Origin: a virus
Direction: 5' to 3' (one strand)
IMG/VR virus record: IMGVR_UViG_3300032278_000074
Coordinates: 1 to 31,047 of that record
Length of the DNA: 31,047 nucleotides
Part shown: positions 7,551 through 15,671 of the stretch, one piece after another
Layout: every line of letters starts with the position of its first letter
How positions within the stretch are numbered: the stretch's first letter is position 1
Notes under the pieces: generated by a model
Seen by the model: only the letters and a program-made list of their open reading frames with translations
Database searches by the model: none
Told to the model about the DNA's origin: nothing
Position numbers and translations under genes: made by a program

Positions 7551-7994
7551 ATGGCCCATGTTCGAAAAACCATCCGCGACAATATTGTAACCGCTTGCAC
7601 GAGTTTGAGTACAACGGGGTCAAATGTTTTTCGGACCCGTGTTTACCCGTTGGCCGCTGGCAATTTACCGGGTTTATGTATTTACACGACCAACGAAGAC
7701 ACAGCACTGGACACATTGAGCGCGACGCGAAACGTGGAGCGTTTGCTGGATGTGAATATTGAAGCTTGGGTTCGTGCCACCACGAATTATGACAATACAC
7801 TGGACACTATTTGCAAGGAAATTGAAGTAGCTATGGCGGCGGACTCGACACGCGGAGGCAATGCAAAGGACAGTTTTTTAATCAGGACAGAATTTGATTA
7901 CAGCGAAGACGGCGACCGCCCGGTGGCGACGGCCCGACTTACCTATTCCGTAATTTATCGAACAGCGATAAATAACCCAGAAACAGCAACTTAA
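7551..7994 (+). CDS. Tail terminator protein (gpU-like)
   Basis: Protein of 147 aa. The N-terminal helix VRKTIRDNIVTACTSL is followed by VFRTRVYPLAAGNLPGLCIY and alternating strands (LLDVNIEAWVRA), a helix LDTICKEIEVAMAAD, and a terminal RLTYSVIYRT strand. This is the layout of tail-terminator/minor tail U proteins, which cap the tube and halt tail polymerisation. It lies between the joining protein and the tail tube gene, with no minor-tail-Z gene next to it; a Z-like gene occurs instead at 29.9 kb. Confidence 0.7.
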   Translation: MAHVRKTIRDNIVTACTSLSTTGSNVFRTRVYPLAAGNLPGLCIYTTNEDTALDTLSATRNVERLLDVNIEAWVRATTNYDNTLDTICKEIEVAMAADSTRGGNAKDSFLIRTEFDYSEDGDRPVATARLTYSVIYRTAINNPETAT

Positions 7995-8006
7995 CAGAGG
8001 TTAAAA

Positions 8007-8147
8007 ATGGCCAAGAGAATTAAATTAATTTCTGAAAATGGCGGCACTGAAATCGAAGTTTACGATATGGATGTCGCGTATTTCAAAAGCGTTGGATACA
8101 AGGAAGTATCCAGTAAATCATCCACCAAACCAAAGTCAAAGGAGTAA
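8007..8147 (+). CDS. 46-aa small protein in tail operon, unknown
   Basis: Short ORF (MAKRIKLISENGGTEIEVYD at the start, SKSSTKPKSKE at the end) between tail terminator and tail tube genes. AGAGG lies 7-11 nt upstream of the ATG and it ends just before the next gene, within its ribosome-binding site. The first 35 residues look like a small folded unit, the rest a Ser/Lys tail, in the same style as the 71-aa protein at 7.0 kb. Function is unknown. Confidence 0.6.
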   Translation: MAKRIKLISENGGTEIEVYDMDVAYFKSVGYKEVSSKSSTKPKSKE

Positions 8148-8153
8148 TAAACT

Positions 8154-8543
8154 ATGGCGACACACAATGGAAGCGAAGGGGTTGTCAAAAGCGGGTCTAA
8201 CAATATCGGTGAACTCAAATCGTGGACCTTGAGCGAATCAACGGAAACAATTGAGGACACTATTATGGGCGACGCCGCCCGGACTTTTACTGTCGGTCTT
8301 AAATCTTGGGAAGGTTCCTTGGAATGTTTTTGGGACGAAACCGACACTAATGGTCAAGTTAGTTTCGCAAATGGTTCAACCGCGACCATAAATTTATATC
8401 CCGAAGGAGCATCGAGTTCTGACACATATTACAGCGGGGCAATTATCGTCACGGGTTTTGAACGGAGCGCCGCTTTGGATGGCATGGTCGAGGCCACAAT
8501 TTCTTTCACTGGAAACGGCGCATTATCCACGGCGACCGTCTAA
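8154..8543 (+). CDS. Major tail tube protein
   Basis: Protein of 129 aa forming the hollow tail tube. Features typical of phage tail-tube proteins are the opening GVVKSGSNNIGELKSWTLSE, the DTIMGDAARTFTVGLKSWEG stretch, an aspartate/aromatic loop, and a strand GMVEATISFTGNGAL at the end. It has a strong Shine-Dalgarno (AAAGGAG) and stands directly before the tail-chaperone frameshift pair. It is shorter than lambda gpV because it lacks the extra C-terminal Ig domain. The stop overlaps the next start (TAATG). Confidence 0.8.
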   Translation: MATHNGSEGVVKSGSNNIGELKSWTLSESTETIEDTIMGDAARTFTVGLKSWEGSLECFWDETDTNGQVSFANGSTATINLYPEGASSSDTYYSGAIIVTGFERSAALDGMVEATISFTGNGALSTATV

Positions 8544-8887
8544 TGCCGTCAAAATTTATTGAACGGGTTAGACAACACAAGGAAAACTTGGGGGTCAGGG
8601 TTATTGATGTCCCGGAGTGGCTCGATGATAATGGCGAAGCGACAAAAATTTATGCTCAGCCCATCACTCTTTATGAAATGCGAAAGTGGTACAAAGGGAT
8701 TACAAACGACGACATTGGGATTTTGGTCGATCTTGTGATTGGGAAGGCTGAAGATGTGGACGGCAAAAAAATGTTCACGTTGGAAGATAGACAACCGCTT
8801 TTACGCACCGCCGAGTTTTCTGTGATCTCCCGAATTGCCGGTGACATCATGGACCATAATGATCCAGACGATATTGAAAAAAACTAA
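8543..8887 (+). CDS. Tail assembly chaperone, short form (gpG-like)
   Basis: Zero-frame product of 114 aa; with its frameshifted long form it probably coats the tape measure protein and recruits tail tube subunits. The sequence is helical and acidic, with TLYEMRKWYKGITNDDIGIL and LLRTAEFSVISRIAGDIMD, as in tail chaperones of this position. The last three codons GAA-AAA-AAC before TAA contain the -1 slippery heptamer A AAA AAC (8878-8884). It sits between the tail tube and tape measure, as in lambda. Confidence 0.8.
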   Translation: MPSKFIERVRQHKENLGVRVIDVPEWLDDNGEATKIYAQPITLYEMRKWYKGITNDDIGILVDLVIGKAEDVDGKKMFTLEDRQPLLRTAEFSVISRIAGDIMDHNDPDDIEKN

Positions 8888-9039
8888 GGGGCGATCAACT
8901 GAAGCAATCAATGTATGCTTTGGCGGATCGCCTGAAAATCATCGACATCCAGATCATCGAGAACCTCAGTGTGGAGGCTTTTTATGAGTGGTGTGCGTAC
9001 ATGAAAATTAGGACGGAAATTTTAGATGGCGAAAGTTAG
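8543..9039 (+). CDS. Tail assembly chaperone, -1 frameshift long form (gpGT-like)
   Basis: Ribosomes slipping back one base at A AAA AAC (8878-8884) read on from CTA 8884 to TAG 9039, adding 51 residues for a 165-aa product. The extension has no independent start close to its beginning and looks like a T domain: RLKIIDIQIIENLSVEAFYE, then WCAYMKIRTEILDGES, with the aromatic Trp/Tyr pattern seen in lambda gpT-like extensions. It overlaps the tape-measure start (9026) by 14 nt. The site, extension and gene order are visible; the efficiency is not. Confidence 0.8.
8878..8932 (+). promoter_or_regulatory. -1 ribosomal frameshift signal (heptamer + stem)
   Basis: Slippery heptamer A AAA AAC in register with the zero frame, directly before the TAA stop. 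After a 5-nt spacer comes a perfect 7-bp stem: GGCGATC (8890-8896) pairs with GATCGCC (8926-8932) around a 29-nt loop. Spacing and order are those of classical stimulators; the loop is long enough to allow a pseudoknot. Confidence 0.8.
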
Positions 9040-10954
9040 CAAATTAGACATTCTTATTGGTGCAAAGGATCGCACCAAAAGAGCGTTTTCCTCTGTGACG
9101 GGTGCCATGAAGAAGATGAAGGGTGCGGCTAAAGCTGCTGGTTTAGCAGTGGCCGCTGTCGGGGCTGGTCTTTTTATGGCCATGAAAAAGACTGTTGATT
9201 TTGCCGACAAGATTGGCAAGACCGCAGACAGGATTGGTCTGGCCACAGGGGAGTTACAGAAACTACGTTTTGCTTTCGATATTGGCGGCATGTCTGCCGA
9301 GGTTACCGACAAGGCCCTCGATAAGTTCAGTCGAAATTTAGGTGAAGCTCGAAAACACACAGGCACACTTGATACCTTCCTCAGAAAACTGGGTGAAAAG
9401 GGTTTTGGCAAAGCCCTTCTTGGGGCCAAGTCGATTACCGGTGCCTTGAAAATTGTCTTTGATCGGATGCGGAAAGCCGGAAATCAATCGGATGCGGCGG
9501 CTATCTCGGTAGCGGCCTTTGGTCGTCAGGGTTCAATGTTGGCCGCGATTGCCAGAAAAGGCGGCGCTGAATTTGTAAAATGGACGAGACGGGCCGAGGA
9601 ACTGGGTCTGGTTTTGTCAGACAAAATGGTGCGGAGTGCCGAGGCTCTAAAAGACAAATTCACCATATTGGAATATCAAATCAGAACGGCTTTCATGAAA
9701 GCGGTTTTAAATTATGGGCCACAGCTTGAGGGGATGCTGGACGGCCTCATCAAACTGGTGTTCAAGGCGACGCAAGCGGTCATCAAACTCGGTAAAAAAT
9801 GGGGGTTAATTGAATTAGGCGCTGCTGATTTCCGGGATCAAATGAAAGCCAATCAAAAACGGATAGATGCTTTTAGAGCCACCAATAAAAAAATCCTTAA
9901 GGAAAACAAAGAATTTAAAAAACGTATTTCGGGTTCATTTCTTAAACCGGAAGGAAGAAGGTCACAAACTGTAAAAAATTTGGACGTCATTAAATTACTG
10001 GAAAAGGAAAACGAAGAGCTAGCGAAAAAATTAGCCAAAATTAAAGCCATTTCAGAACAGCTAAAAAGCGACGGGAAAGGTGCTGGCGGCGGAACTGCCC
10101 CCGACCAAGTGGTCATAAGCGATAAAATTAGAACGGCTTTCGAAAAAGAAGTGATTGCCCTTAAAGCTAAAAAGGGCATGCTTAACGAATTAATGACGAC
10201 TGAGCATGGCAGTATCAAATTGTTGGAAAGGCATAGTACGGCCCTCCAAAACAAAATCACCATCGATCAACGGCTTAACAATCTCAGCGAAAAAGGGATT
10301 GAACTCACGATCAGAGAAGAATTGGAATACCGAAATCTTTGGACAGCCATTACCGCCCTCAATGAAAAGCTATCTGAGAAAAAGAAAAAACTGAGCGCCG
10401 TTAAAAAAGCCACAGAAGACAATTTGCAAAGCCTTAAAGATTACGCGAAAGCATCGAAAAACGTCGAAAAACAATTGTCGAATATGGCGGTGTCTGGATT
10501 GCAAAAGATGGAAGATGCTCTGATCGGGTTGATGAATAGAACCATGAGCGTCAAGGAAGCCTTTAGTTCTATGGCTACCTCCATAATTCAGGACATCCAG
10601 AGAATTTTAATTCGCAAGCATATTACAGGTCCAATCGCCGCCGCCCTTGATGCGTCGTTTGGTGGGACACCCGCTCCTTCAAAACAACACGGCGGACCCG
10701 TTACGGGTGGACGCCCCTACATGGTGGGTGAAGCTGGCCCTGAATTATTCATCCCCAGAAATTCGGGGCAAATAGTTCCCAATGGTGCCGGGGGGGTGAA
10801 TGTGGTCAACAACTATGATTTTTCAGGGGCCAACCCAGCGACTATTCAAGCGTTAAGACAAGAATCTGAACGTATTAAACAAGAAACATTTTCAAGCGTA
10901 TTTAGTGCTGTCGGGCGAGGCGGCGCATATGCCAGAGCCGTCGGGAAAAGATAA
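9026..10954 (+). CDS. Tail tape measure protein
   Basis: Long, mostly helical protein of 642 aa that sets tail length. The N terminus (LDILIGAKDRTKRAFSSVTG, MKKMKGAAKAAGLAVAAVGA) is the typical phage tape-measure opening with a hydrophobic segment at about 35-55. Coiled-coil, Lys/Glu-rich helices occupy ~270-350 and ~410-480. The C terminus has KQHGGPVTGGRPYMVGEAGP and ELFIPRNSGQIVP, the glycine-rich motif common to many tape measures. Length implies a tail of roughly 100 nm by the usual 1.5 angstrom per residue rule. ATG 9026 lies inside the end of the frameshifted chaperone frame. Confidence 0.92.
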   Translation: MAKVSKLDILIGAKDRTKRAFSSVTGAMKKMKGAAKAAGLAVAAVGAGLFMAMKKTVDFADKIGKTADRIGLATGELQKLRFAFDIGGMSAEVTDKALDKFSRNLGEARKHTGTLDTFLRKLGEKGFGKALLGAKSITGALKIVFDRMRKAGNQSDAAAISVAAFGRQGSMLAAIARKGGAEFVKWTRRAEELGLVLSDKMVRSAEALKDKFTILEYQIRTAFMKAVLNYGPQLEGMLDGLIKLVFKATQAVIKLGKKWGLIELGAADFRDQMKANQKRIDAFRATNKKILKENKEFKKRISGSFLKPEGRRSQTVKNLDVIKLLEKENEELAKKLAKIKAISEQLKSDGKGAGGGTAPDQVVISDKIRTAFEKEVIALKAKKGMLNELMTTEHGSIKLLERHSTALQNKITIDQRLNNLSEKGIELTIREELEYRNLWTAITALNEKLSEKKKKLSAVKKATEDNLQSLKDYAKASKNVEKQLSNMAVSGLQKMEDALIGLMNRTMSVKEAFSSMATSIIQDIQRILIRKHITGPIAAALDASFGGTPAPSKQHGGPVTGGRPYMVGEAGPELFIPRNSGQIVPNGAGGVNVVNNYDFSGANPATIQALRQESERIKQETFSSVFSAVGRGGAYARAVGKR

Positions 10955-11559
10955 TGGCGACTTATGCAATGCCCACATCGCCCGGTTTTTCCTCGGCAAG
11001 TTTCGGGCTACGATCAAACACCCAGACTTTTCAATCCCCACTTACAGGGAAGCTCCAAGTTTTAGAACTCACTGGAGCGAAATGGTACGCAAGTTATTCG
11101 TTACCCCCTTTAACAAAAGCCGAAGCGGGGGAATGGGTTGCGTTTCTGGTTAAATTACGAGGCCAAGCCAATTCATTTTACGCTTACGATGTAGCGCGAA
11201 AAACATCACAAGGAACCAGCACGGGAACCCCTTTGGTTAATGGGGCAAGTCAAACCGGGAATTCACTTATTACAGACGGGTGGTCAAACTCGACACTGGT
11301 TTTAAAAGCGGGCGATTACATTGCTGTCGATGCCACACAAAGACAACTCTACATGGTGGTCGCCGATGCCACGTCGAACGGTAGCGGCGAAGTAACTTTA
11401 ACTATTGAGCCATCGATCCGGGTCAGCCCCGAAAATAACGCGGGAATAACTGTAGCCAGCCCAAGTTGTGTAATGCGTTTATCGGGTCAAGATGTAACGT
11501 GGAATGAAACAACGGCTGAACGGTTTGGAATCAGTTTCACGGGTGAGGAGACCATTTAA
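10954..11559 (+). CDS. Distal tail protein-like (GTA g12 position)
   Basis: Protein of 201 aa immediately after the tape measure, the slot of distal-tail (Dit-like) proteins such as GTA g12. It is beta-rich, with a belt-like opening SASFGLRSNTQTFQSPLTGK, LELTGAKWYASYSLPPLTKA, a short helix EAGEWVAFLVKLRGQANSFY and a later strand segment LKAGDYIAVDATQRQLYMVV suggesting a second domain. It starts overlapping the tape-measure stop. No single diagnostic motif is visible, so the call rests on order and overall fold pattern. Confidence 0.6.
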   Translation: MATYAMPTSPGFSSASFGLRSNTQTFQSPLTGKLQVLELTGAKWYASYSLPPLTKAEAGEWVAFLVKLRGQANSFYAYDVARKTSQGTSTGTPLVNGASQTGNSLITDGWSNSTLVLKAGDYIAVDATQRQLYMVVADATSNGSGEVTLTIEPSIRVSPENNAGITVASPSCVMRLSGQDVTWNETTAERFGISFTGEETI

Positions 11560-12116
11560 TGGCACGGGGTTATTCAGCAGATAATCAAACCGCTTTAGCG
11601 TCGGATGTCGTACGCCCGGTCAACTTGGTTAAATTGGAATTTGACAGCGGCCCTATTTATTACAGTGACTCAGACCGGGATATTGATTTTGGCGGGAACA
11701 CTTATTTAGGCACGGGAACACTTGCGGGTTTTTCGGCCATTGAAGAGGGCGTTGAATTACAGACCTATTCGATCACGCTCAGTCTGTCAGGTATTCCAAG
11801 TTCAGTGATAACGCTGGCTTTGTCAGAAAATTTCCAGAACCGTTTCTGCACTTTGTACACCGGATTTTTGAATGACAGTTATGTGTTGATTGCAAACCCC
11901 GTAGAGACTTTTAAGGGGCGCATAAACCAGATGAATGTCGAAAGCGGCGATACATGCACCGTGGCCCTTTCGGTAGAATCCCGATTAGTTGATTGGGAAC
12001 GCGCCAGAGTCAGGCGGTACAATAACGCCGACCAGCAAGTCGAATATGAATCCGACAAGGGTTTTGAATTTGTTCCGCAGATGGTGGAAAAGGAACTGGT
12101 TTGGGGCCGCAATTAA
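11559..12116 (+). CDS. Tail hub protein, DUF2163/BR0599-like
   Basis: Protein of 185 aa likely forming part of the tail hub between distal tail and central tail proteins. It has the N-terminal pattern of DUF2163 / phage BR0599 proteins: VVRPVNLVKLEFDSGPIYYS, IDFGGNTYLGTGTLAGFSAI, and TYSITLSLSGIPSSVITLAL, then ETFKGRINQMNVESGDTCTV and a strand ending in SRLVDWERARVRRYN. This corresponds to g13 in the Rhodobacter gene transfer agent order. The start overlaps the previous stop by one base. Confidence 0.75.
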   Translation: MARGYSADNQTALASDVVRPVNLVKLEFDSGPIYYSDSDRDIDFGGNTYLGTGTLAGFSAIEEGVELQTYSITLSLSGIPSSVITLALSENFQNRFCTLYTGFLNDSYVLIANPVETFKGRINQMNVESGDTCTVALSVESRLVDWERARVRRYNNADQQVEYESDKGFEFVPQMVEKELVWGRN

Positions 12117-12535
12117 CCCGCTTTGAAAATTGGCCGACACGCCTGATAGAATTTATTTACGCCGCAAACCAGCGGCTTTTTTCTTGGGGTGAATTTGACT
12201 GTTTTATTTTTTGCGCCGATGCCATCCAAGCCCTGACCGGGGAGGACGTATTCAAGGATTATGAATTTCGCGGGAAATATAAATCCGCTGAAGGTGCGAT
12301 TAAACAATTTAAAAAACACGGCTTTAAAAACATTGAACATATTTGGGATGAATTTCTAGAACCCGTTCATCCTAATTATGCACAGCGCGGGGATATAGTT
12401 TTGCTAGATTTATTTGACTTTAAAATACCCGCTTCAGGAGTCGTTATTGACTCAAGGGCGGCGTTCCTATCCCCGGATGATATAATCTACAAAAACGTCA
12501 CTGATGCGCGTCTAAGCTGGCGTGTGGGGGCTTAA
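12101..12535 (+). CDS. NlpC/P60-type tail peptidase-like protein
   Basis: Protein of 144 aa with a TTG start preceded by AAGGA; no in-frame ATG is available near the conserved beginning. The motif FSWGEFDCFIFCADAIQALT, about 28 residues in, matches the catalytic-cysteine region of tail-associated NlpC/P60 and DUF6950-type proteins, with the first Cys the probable nucleophile. A PNYAQRGDIVLLD segment matches the usual GD(I/L)V strand. The catalytic His normally found in this family is not obvious after GDIV (the segment reads ASGVVIDSRAAF), so it may be inactive or act structurally. In GTAs and lambda the equivalent protein digests peptidoglycan during DNA entry. It overlaps the hub gene by 16 nt. 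Confidence 0.7.
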   Translation: MGPQLTRFENWPTRLIEFIYAANQRLFSWGEFDCFIFCADAIQALTGEDVFKDYEFRGKYKSAEGAIKQFKKHGFKNIEHIWDEFLEPVHPNYAQRGDIVLLDLFDFKIPASGVVIDSRAAFLSPDDIIYKNVTDARLSWRVGA

Positions 12536-15500
12536 ATGCCAGCCGTAATTCCCGCCGCTATTTCCGCCGCGATGGTTTATATAATGCCCGGCGGCACAGC
12601 AAAAGCTGCGATGTTGATTTTTGCCCTTTCGCTGGCGAGTTCCTACCTTGCGCCTGAACCCGATGCGCCTGATTTTACTTCTGAAAATCGGGATCGTGGC
12701 CAGACTGTCAGAAGCGCAGTCACAGCGCGGCGGATTATTTACGGTGAAATGGTGTCTTCGGGACCGCTGGTTTTTGCGGCCTCAACCAATGAAAACAAAT
12801 ATCTGCATTTAGTCATCCCTGTTGCTGGGCATGAATGTGAAGCGATTAAATCAGTATTTCTGAACGATCAGGAAATCACCGAAGCCATGCTCGATAGTGA
12901 TGGCAATGTTCAGACGGGGCGTTTTGAAAATCGTGTTCGTATCAAGAAACATCTCGGCGCAACAGATCAAGCGGCGGATAGCGATTTGGTTTCTGAAGTT
13001 AGCGAGTGGACAACGGACCACCGGCTTCGAGGAGTTGCATACATATATATAAGGTTGGAATTTGACCGTGATGTTTTTGCTACGGGTATCCCAAATGTAA
13101 AGGCGGTTGTGCGTGGCAAAAAAGTTTACGACACACGGGACGCCGCGACGCGCTGGTCCAGAAACCCGGCCTTGATTGCGCGGGATTATCTAACTTCAAG
13201 CGATGGCATTGGTTCAACAACCGCAGAAATTGATGATGCCACAGTCACCGCCGCCGCTAATATTTGCGACGAATTTGTAACGCTGACCAGTTTGGCCGAC
13301 ACATTTTCAACAAATACAAACGCGGTGGAATTCACAGCGGAATCAACATCCGTTCAAGCCTACGACGAAGACGGGAACGAGGACGGCGATCCGGTGGTAA
13401 CACTCACGGACGTTTTAATCCGGGCCAATTCTGATGACGTTTACGCCACGGGCGACCAGATACAGGTTTCCACGACGGGTTCCTTGCCGGGTGGTTTATC
13501 GGCATCAACGAATTATTTTGTGATAAGGGTCAGCGCGAAGAATTTGAAACTGGCGACAAATTTGAGCAATGCCAACGCCGGGACCGCTATTACTATTACA
13601 AGTGTTGGTTCTGGTGTTCATACCATTTTTAAAAATACAAATTTGGCATTAGCACGGACCACGGCCAGCAAGGAATACAGCCTTGGGGATCGGGTGCAAT
13701 TAACCACGACGGGGACTTTACCGACAGGGTTAGCCACATCCACGAATTATTATGTCGTCCCCGTTTTATCAAAAGGCGCTGATTTTAAACTGGCGACAAG
13801 TTTGGCCAATGCCAACACGGGAACAGTGATTGCGATTAGCACGGAAGGGTCGGGAACCCATACCGTCACTAAAACCGCACAACTCAGATACGTCGCCGAT
13901 GGCTCAAGAAAACTGGATGCCAAGCCGATTGAATTAATGGAACATTTATTAAGCGCATTTTCGGGAACCGTTATTTATACGGCTGGCCAGTACAAGGTTT
14001 TCGCGGGAGCCGCGACCACCCAAAGCGCAAGTTTTGATGAAGATGTCTTGACCGGTTCAATAACAATACAACCCAAGTTTTCGCGGAGGGAGTTATTCAA
14101 TCAGGTCCGGGGAACGCACACCTCGCCTTATACATTTTGGCAGGAAACCGATTTTCCACGGATCACTAATGCTACATATATTGAACAAGACGGCGAAACG
14201 ATAACCCGAGATATTGCCCTGCCGTGGACGACCGATGCGGTTCGGTCGCAAAGGTTGGCAAAGATTGTTCTGGAAAAATCACGGCAAAGCATTGTCGTTG
14301 AAATGCCCTGCAATTTAAGTGTTCTCAATGTTTCCGTTCACGATGTCATTCGCGTGACCAACGCAATTTTCGGGTGGACTAATAAAGAATTTCGCGTGTT
14401 GCAAATGCAGTTTTCCAACGCTGGAATAAACCTGACTTTACAAGAATATGCCTCGACGGTTTTTGATTGGAGCGGCGGCGATGAAACAACTATTGATGCC
14501 GCGCCTGATACAACACTCCCGAATATTTATGACGTTTCAGCCCCCGGCGGTTTGGCGGTAACGGAGGAACTTTACTCAACAAGAAATTCATCGGGTGTGA
14601 AAACAAGGGCTTTATTAAGTTGGGCCACGGGTTCGGGAAATGCCGACATTATTTCTTATGAAGTTCGTTACAAGGAAGCCGGGGCCGCAAATTACAAAAC
14701 CGTCGGAACGATGGGCGAAGGAAGTACAGAAATAAATGATTTGAAACCACGCACTTATTTGTTCGAGGTTCGGTCTGTTAATTCGGTGGGTGTTCGTTCC
14801 ACCTATGCACAAATTACCAAGGAAATTACCGGCCTTTTGGCGGCACCCTCGGCACTGACAAATCTATCGGCTCAATCAAATGGCGGAATGTGTTTGCTGT
14901 CGTGGGATCAATCCACCGATCTCGATGTGAAAATGGGGGGTAAAATTGCATTTCGTCACGCCCCCGCACAAACCGGGGAAACGTGGGTCACCTCGCAGGA
15001 AATCGGTTTCGCTGTTGCGGGTTCGGCAACCGAAGTCACCTTGCCCCTAAAGGCGGGAACCTATTTTGCAAGGCCCTTTGACTCATCAGGCATAGCCGCG
15101 ACAAGCCCGACAAGCGTAGCCCATGACGGTTCGTCAATATTGGCCTACACAACGTCGGCAACGGCTACCGAACACACCGCTTGGGCCGGGGCCAAGGACG
15201 AGGATGTCGAAACATCAGGTGATTTTTTACAACTGGCCAGTGAAGACAATTTTGACACGATTGCCGATATGGATGCTATGGCCAATTTTGATTACACCGG
15301 AGGCGTTGCCGATAACGGAACTTATACTTTTGCCAATGTCATAACATTGGGATCAGTTACAAGAACCCGTTTGGTTGGCCATATAAAATCCGTGATTGCA
15401 AATGTCAACGACACCATCGATGCGAGGGTGGACTATGTGGATGATTGGGACGACATAGACAACGCCTTGGGCGGCGATGCCGATTGCCAGTTATATTTTA

Positions 15501-15670
15501 GGTCAACACAAGACGACCCAGCGGGGTCGCCTACGTGGACAGGCTACCAAAAATTTCAAGCCACGGAAGCGAAAGCCCGTGGATTTCAATTCCAAGCCAT
15601 TCTGACTTCGGCGGAGGATGATTGGAATATTTCAATTGAAGAAATGAGCGTGAAAGCGGAGACAATTTAA
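12536..15670 (+). CDS. Central tail / tip attachment protein (gpJ-like)
   Basis: Largest protein of the window, 1044 aa, at the tail tip. A hydrophobic N-terminal segment (~1-40) precedes RDRGQTVRSAVTARRIIYGE, typical of gpJ/phage-tail-3 family hubs. The hub core continues to ~270 and resumes at ~450-650 (FSRRELFNQVRGTHTSPYTF, VHDVIRVTNAIFGWTNKEFR). Two tandem ~78-residue repeats are inserted at ~288-445. A fibronectin-III-like domain (ALLSWATGSGNADIISYEVR, INDLKPRTYLFEVRSVNSVG) spans ~665-770. The C-terminal ~270 residues are an unrecognised beta-rich region with DDWDDIDNALGGDADCQLYF, possibly receptor-facing. Confidence 0.85.
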   Translation: MPAVIPAAISAAMVYIMPGGTAKAAMLIFALSLASSYLAPEPDAPDFTSENRDRGQTVRSAVTARRIIYGEMVSSGPLVFAASTNENKYLHLVIPVAGHECEAIKSVFLNDQEITEAMLDSDGNVQTGRFENRVRIKKHLGATDQAADSDLVSEVSEWTTDHRLRGVAYIYIRLEFDRDVFATGIPNVKAVVRGKKVYDTRDAATRWSRNPALIARDYLTSSDGIGSTTAEIDDATVTAAANICDEFVTLTSLADTFSTNTNAVEFTAESTSVQAYDEDGNEDGDPVVTLTDVLIRANSDDVYATGDQIQVSTTGSLPGGLSASTNYFVIRVSAKNLKLATNLSNANAGTAITITSVGSGVHTIFKNTNLALARTTASKEYSLGDRVQLTTTGTLPTGLATSTNYYVVPVLSKGADFKLATSLANANTGTVIAISTEGSGTHTVTKTAQLRYVADGSRKLDAKPIELMEHLLSAFSGTVIYTAGQYKVFAGAATTQSASFDEDVLTGSITIQPKFSRRELFNQVRGTHTSPYTFWQETDFPRITNATYIEQDGETITRDIALPWTTDAVRSQRLAKIVLEKSRQSIVVEMPCNLSVLNVSVHDVIRVTNAIFGWTNKEFRVLQMQFSNAGINLTLQEYASTVFDWSGGDETTIDAAPDTTLPNIYDVSAPGGLAVTEELYSTRNSSGVKTRALLSWATGSGNADIISYEVRYKEAGAANYKTVGTMGEGSTEINDLKPRTYLFEVRSVNSVGVRSTYAQITKEITGLLAAPSALTNLSAQSNGGMCLLSWDQSTDLDVKMGGKIAFRHAPAQTGETWVTSQEIGFAVAGSATEVTLPLKAGTYFARPFDSSGIAATSPTSVAHDGSSILAYTTSATATEHTAWAGAKDEDVETSGDFLQLASEDNFDTIADMDAMANFDYTGGVADNGTYTFANVITLGSVTRTRLVGHIKSVIANVNDTIDARVDYVDDWDDIDNALGGDADCQLYFRSTQDDPAGSPTWTGYQKFQATEAKARGFQFQAILTSAEDDWNISIEEMSVKAETI
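13397..13867 (+). repeat. Tandem protein-level repeat inside gpJ-like gene
   Basis: Two adjacent copies (13397-13626 and 13640-13867) encode similar ~76-residue modules. Each has GDxxQxxTTGxLPxGLxxSTNY, a Leu-Ala-Thr-x-Leu-x-Asn-Ala-Asn stretch and GSGxHT at the end. DNA shares runs such as AAACTGGCGACAA. They interrupt the hub core and look like a duplicated beta module. Confidence 0.75.
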
Positions 15671-15671
15671 T

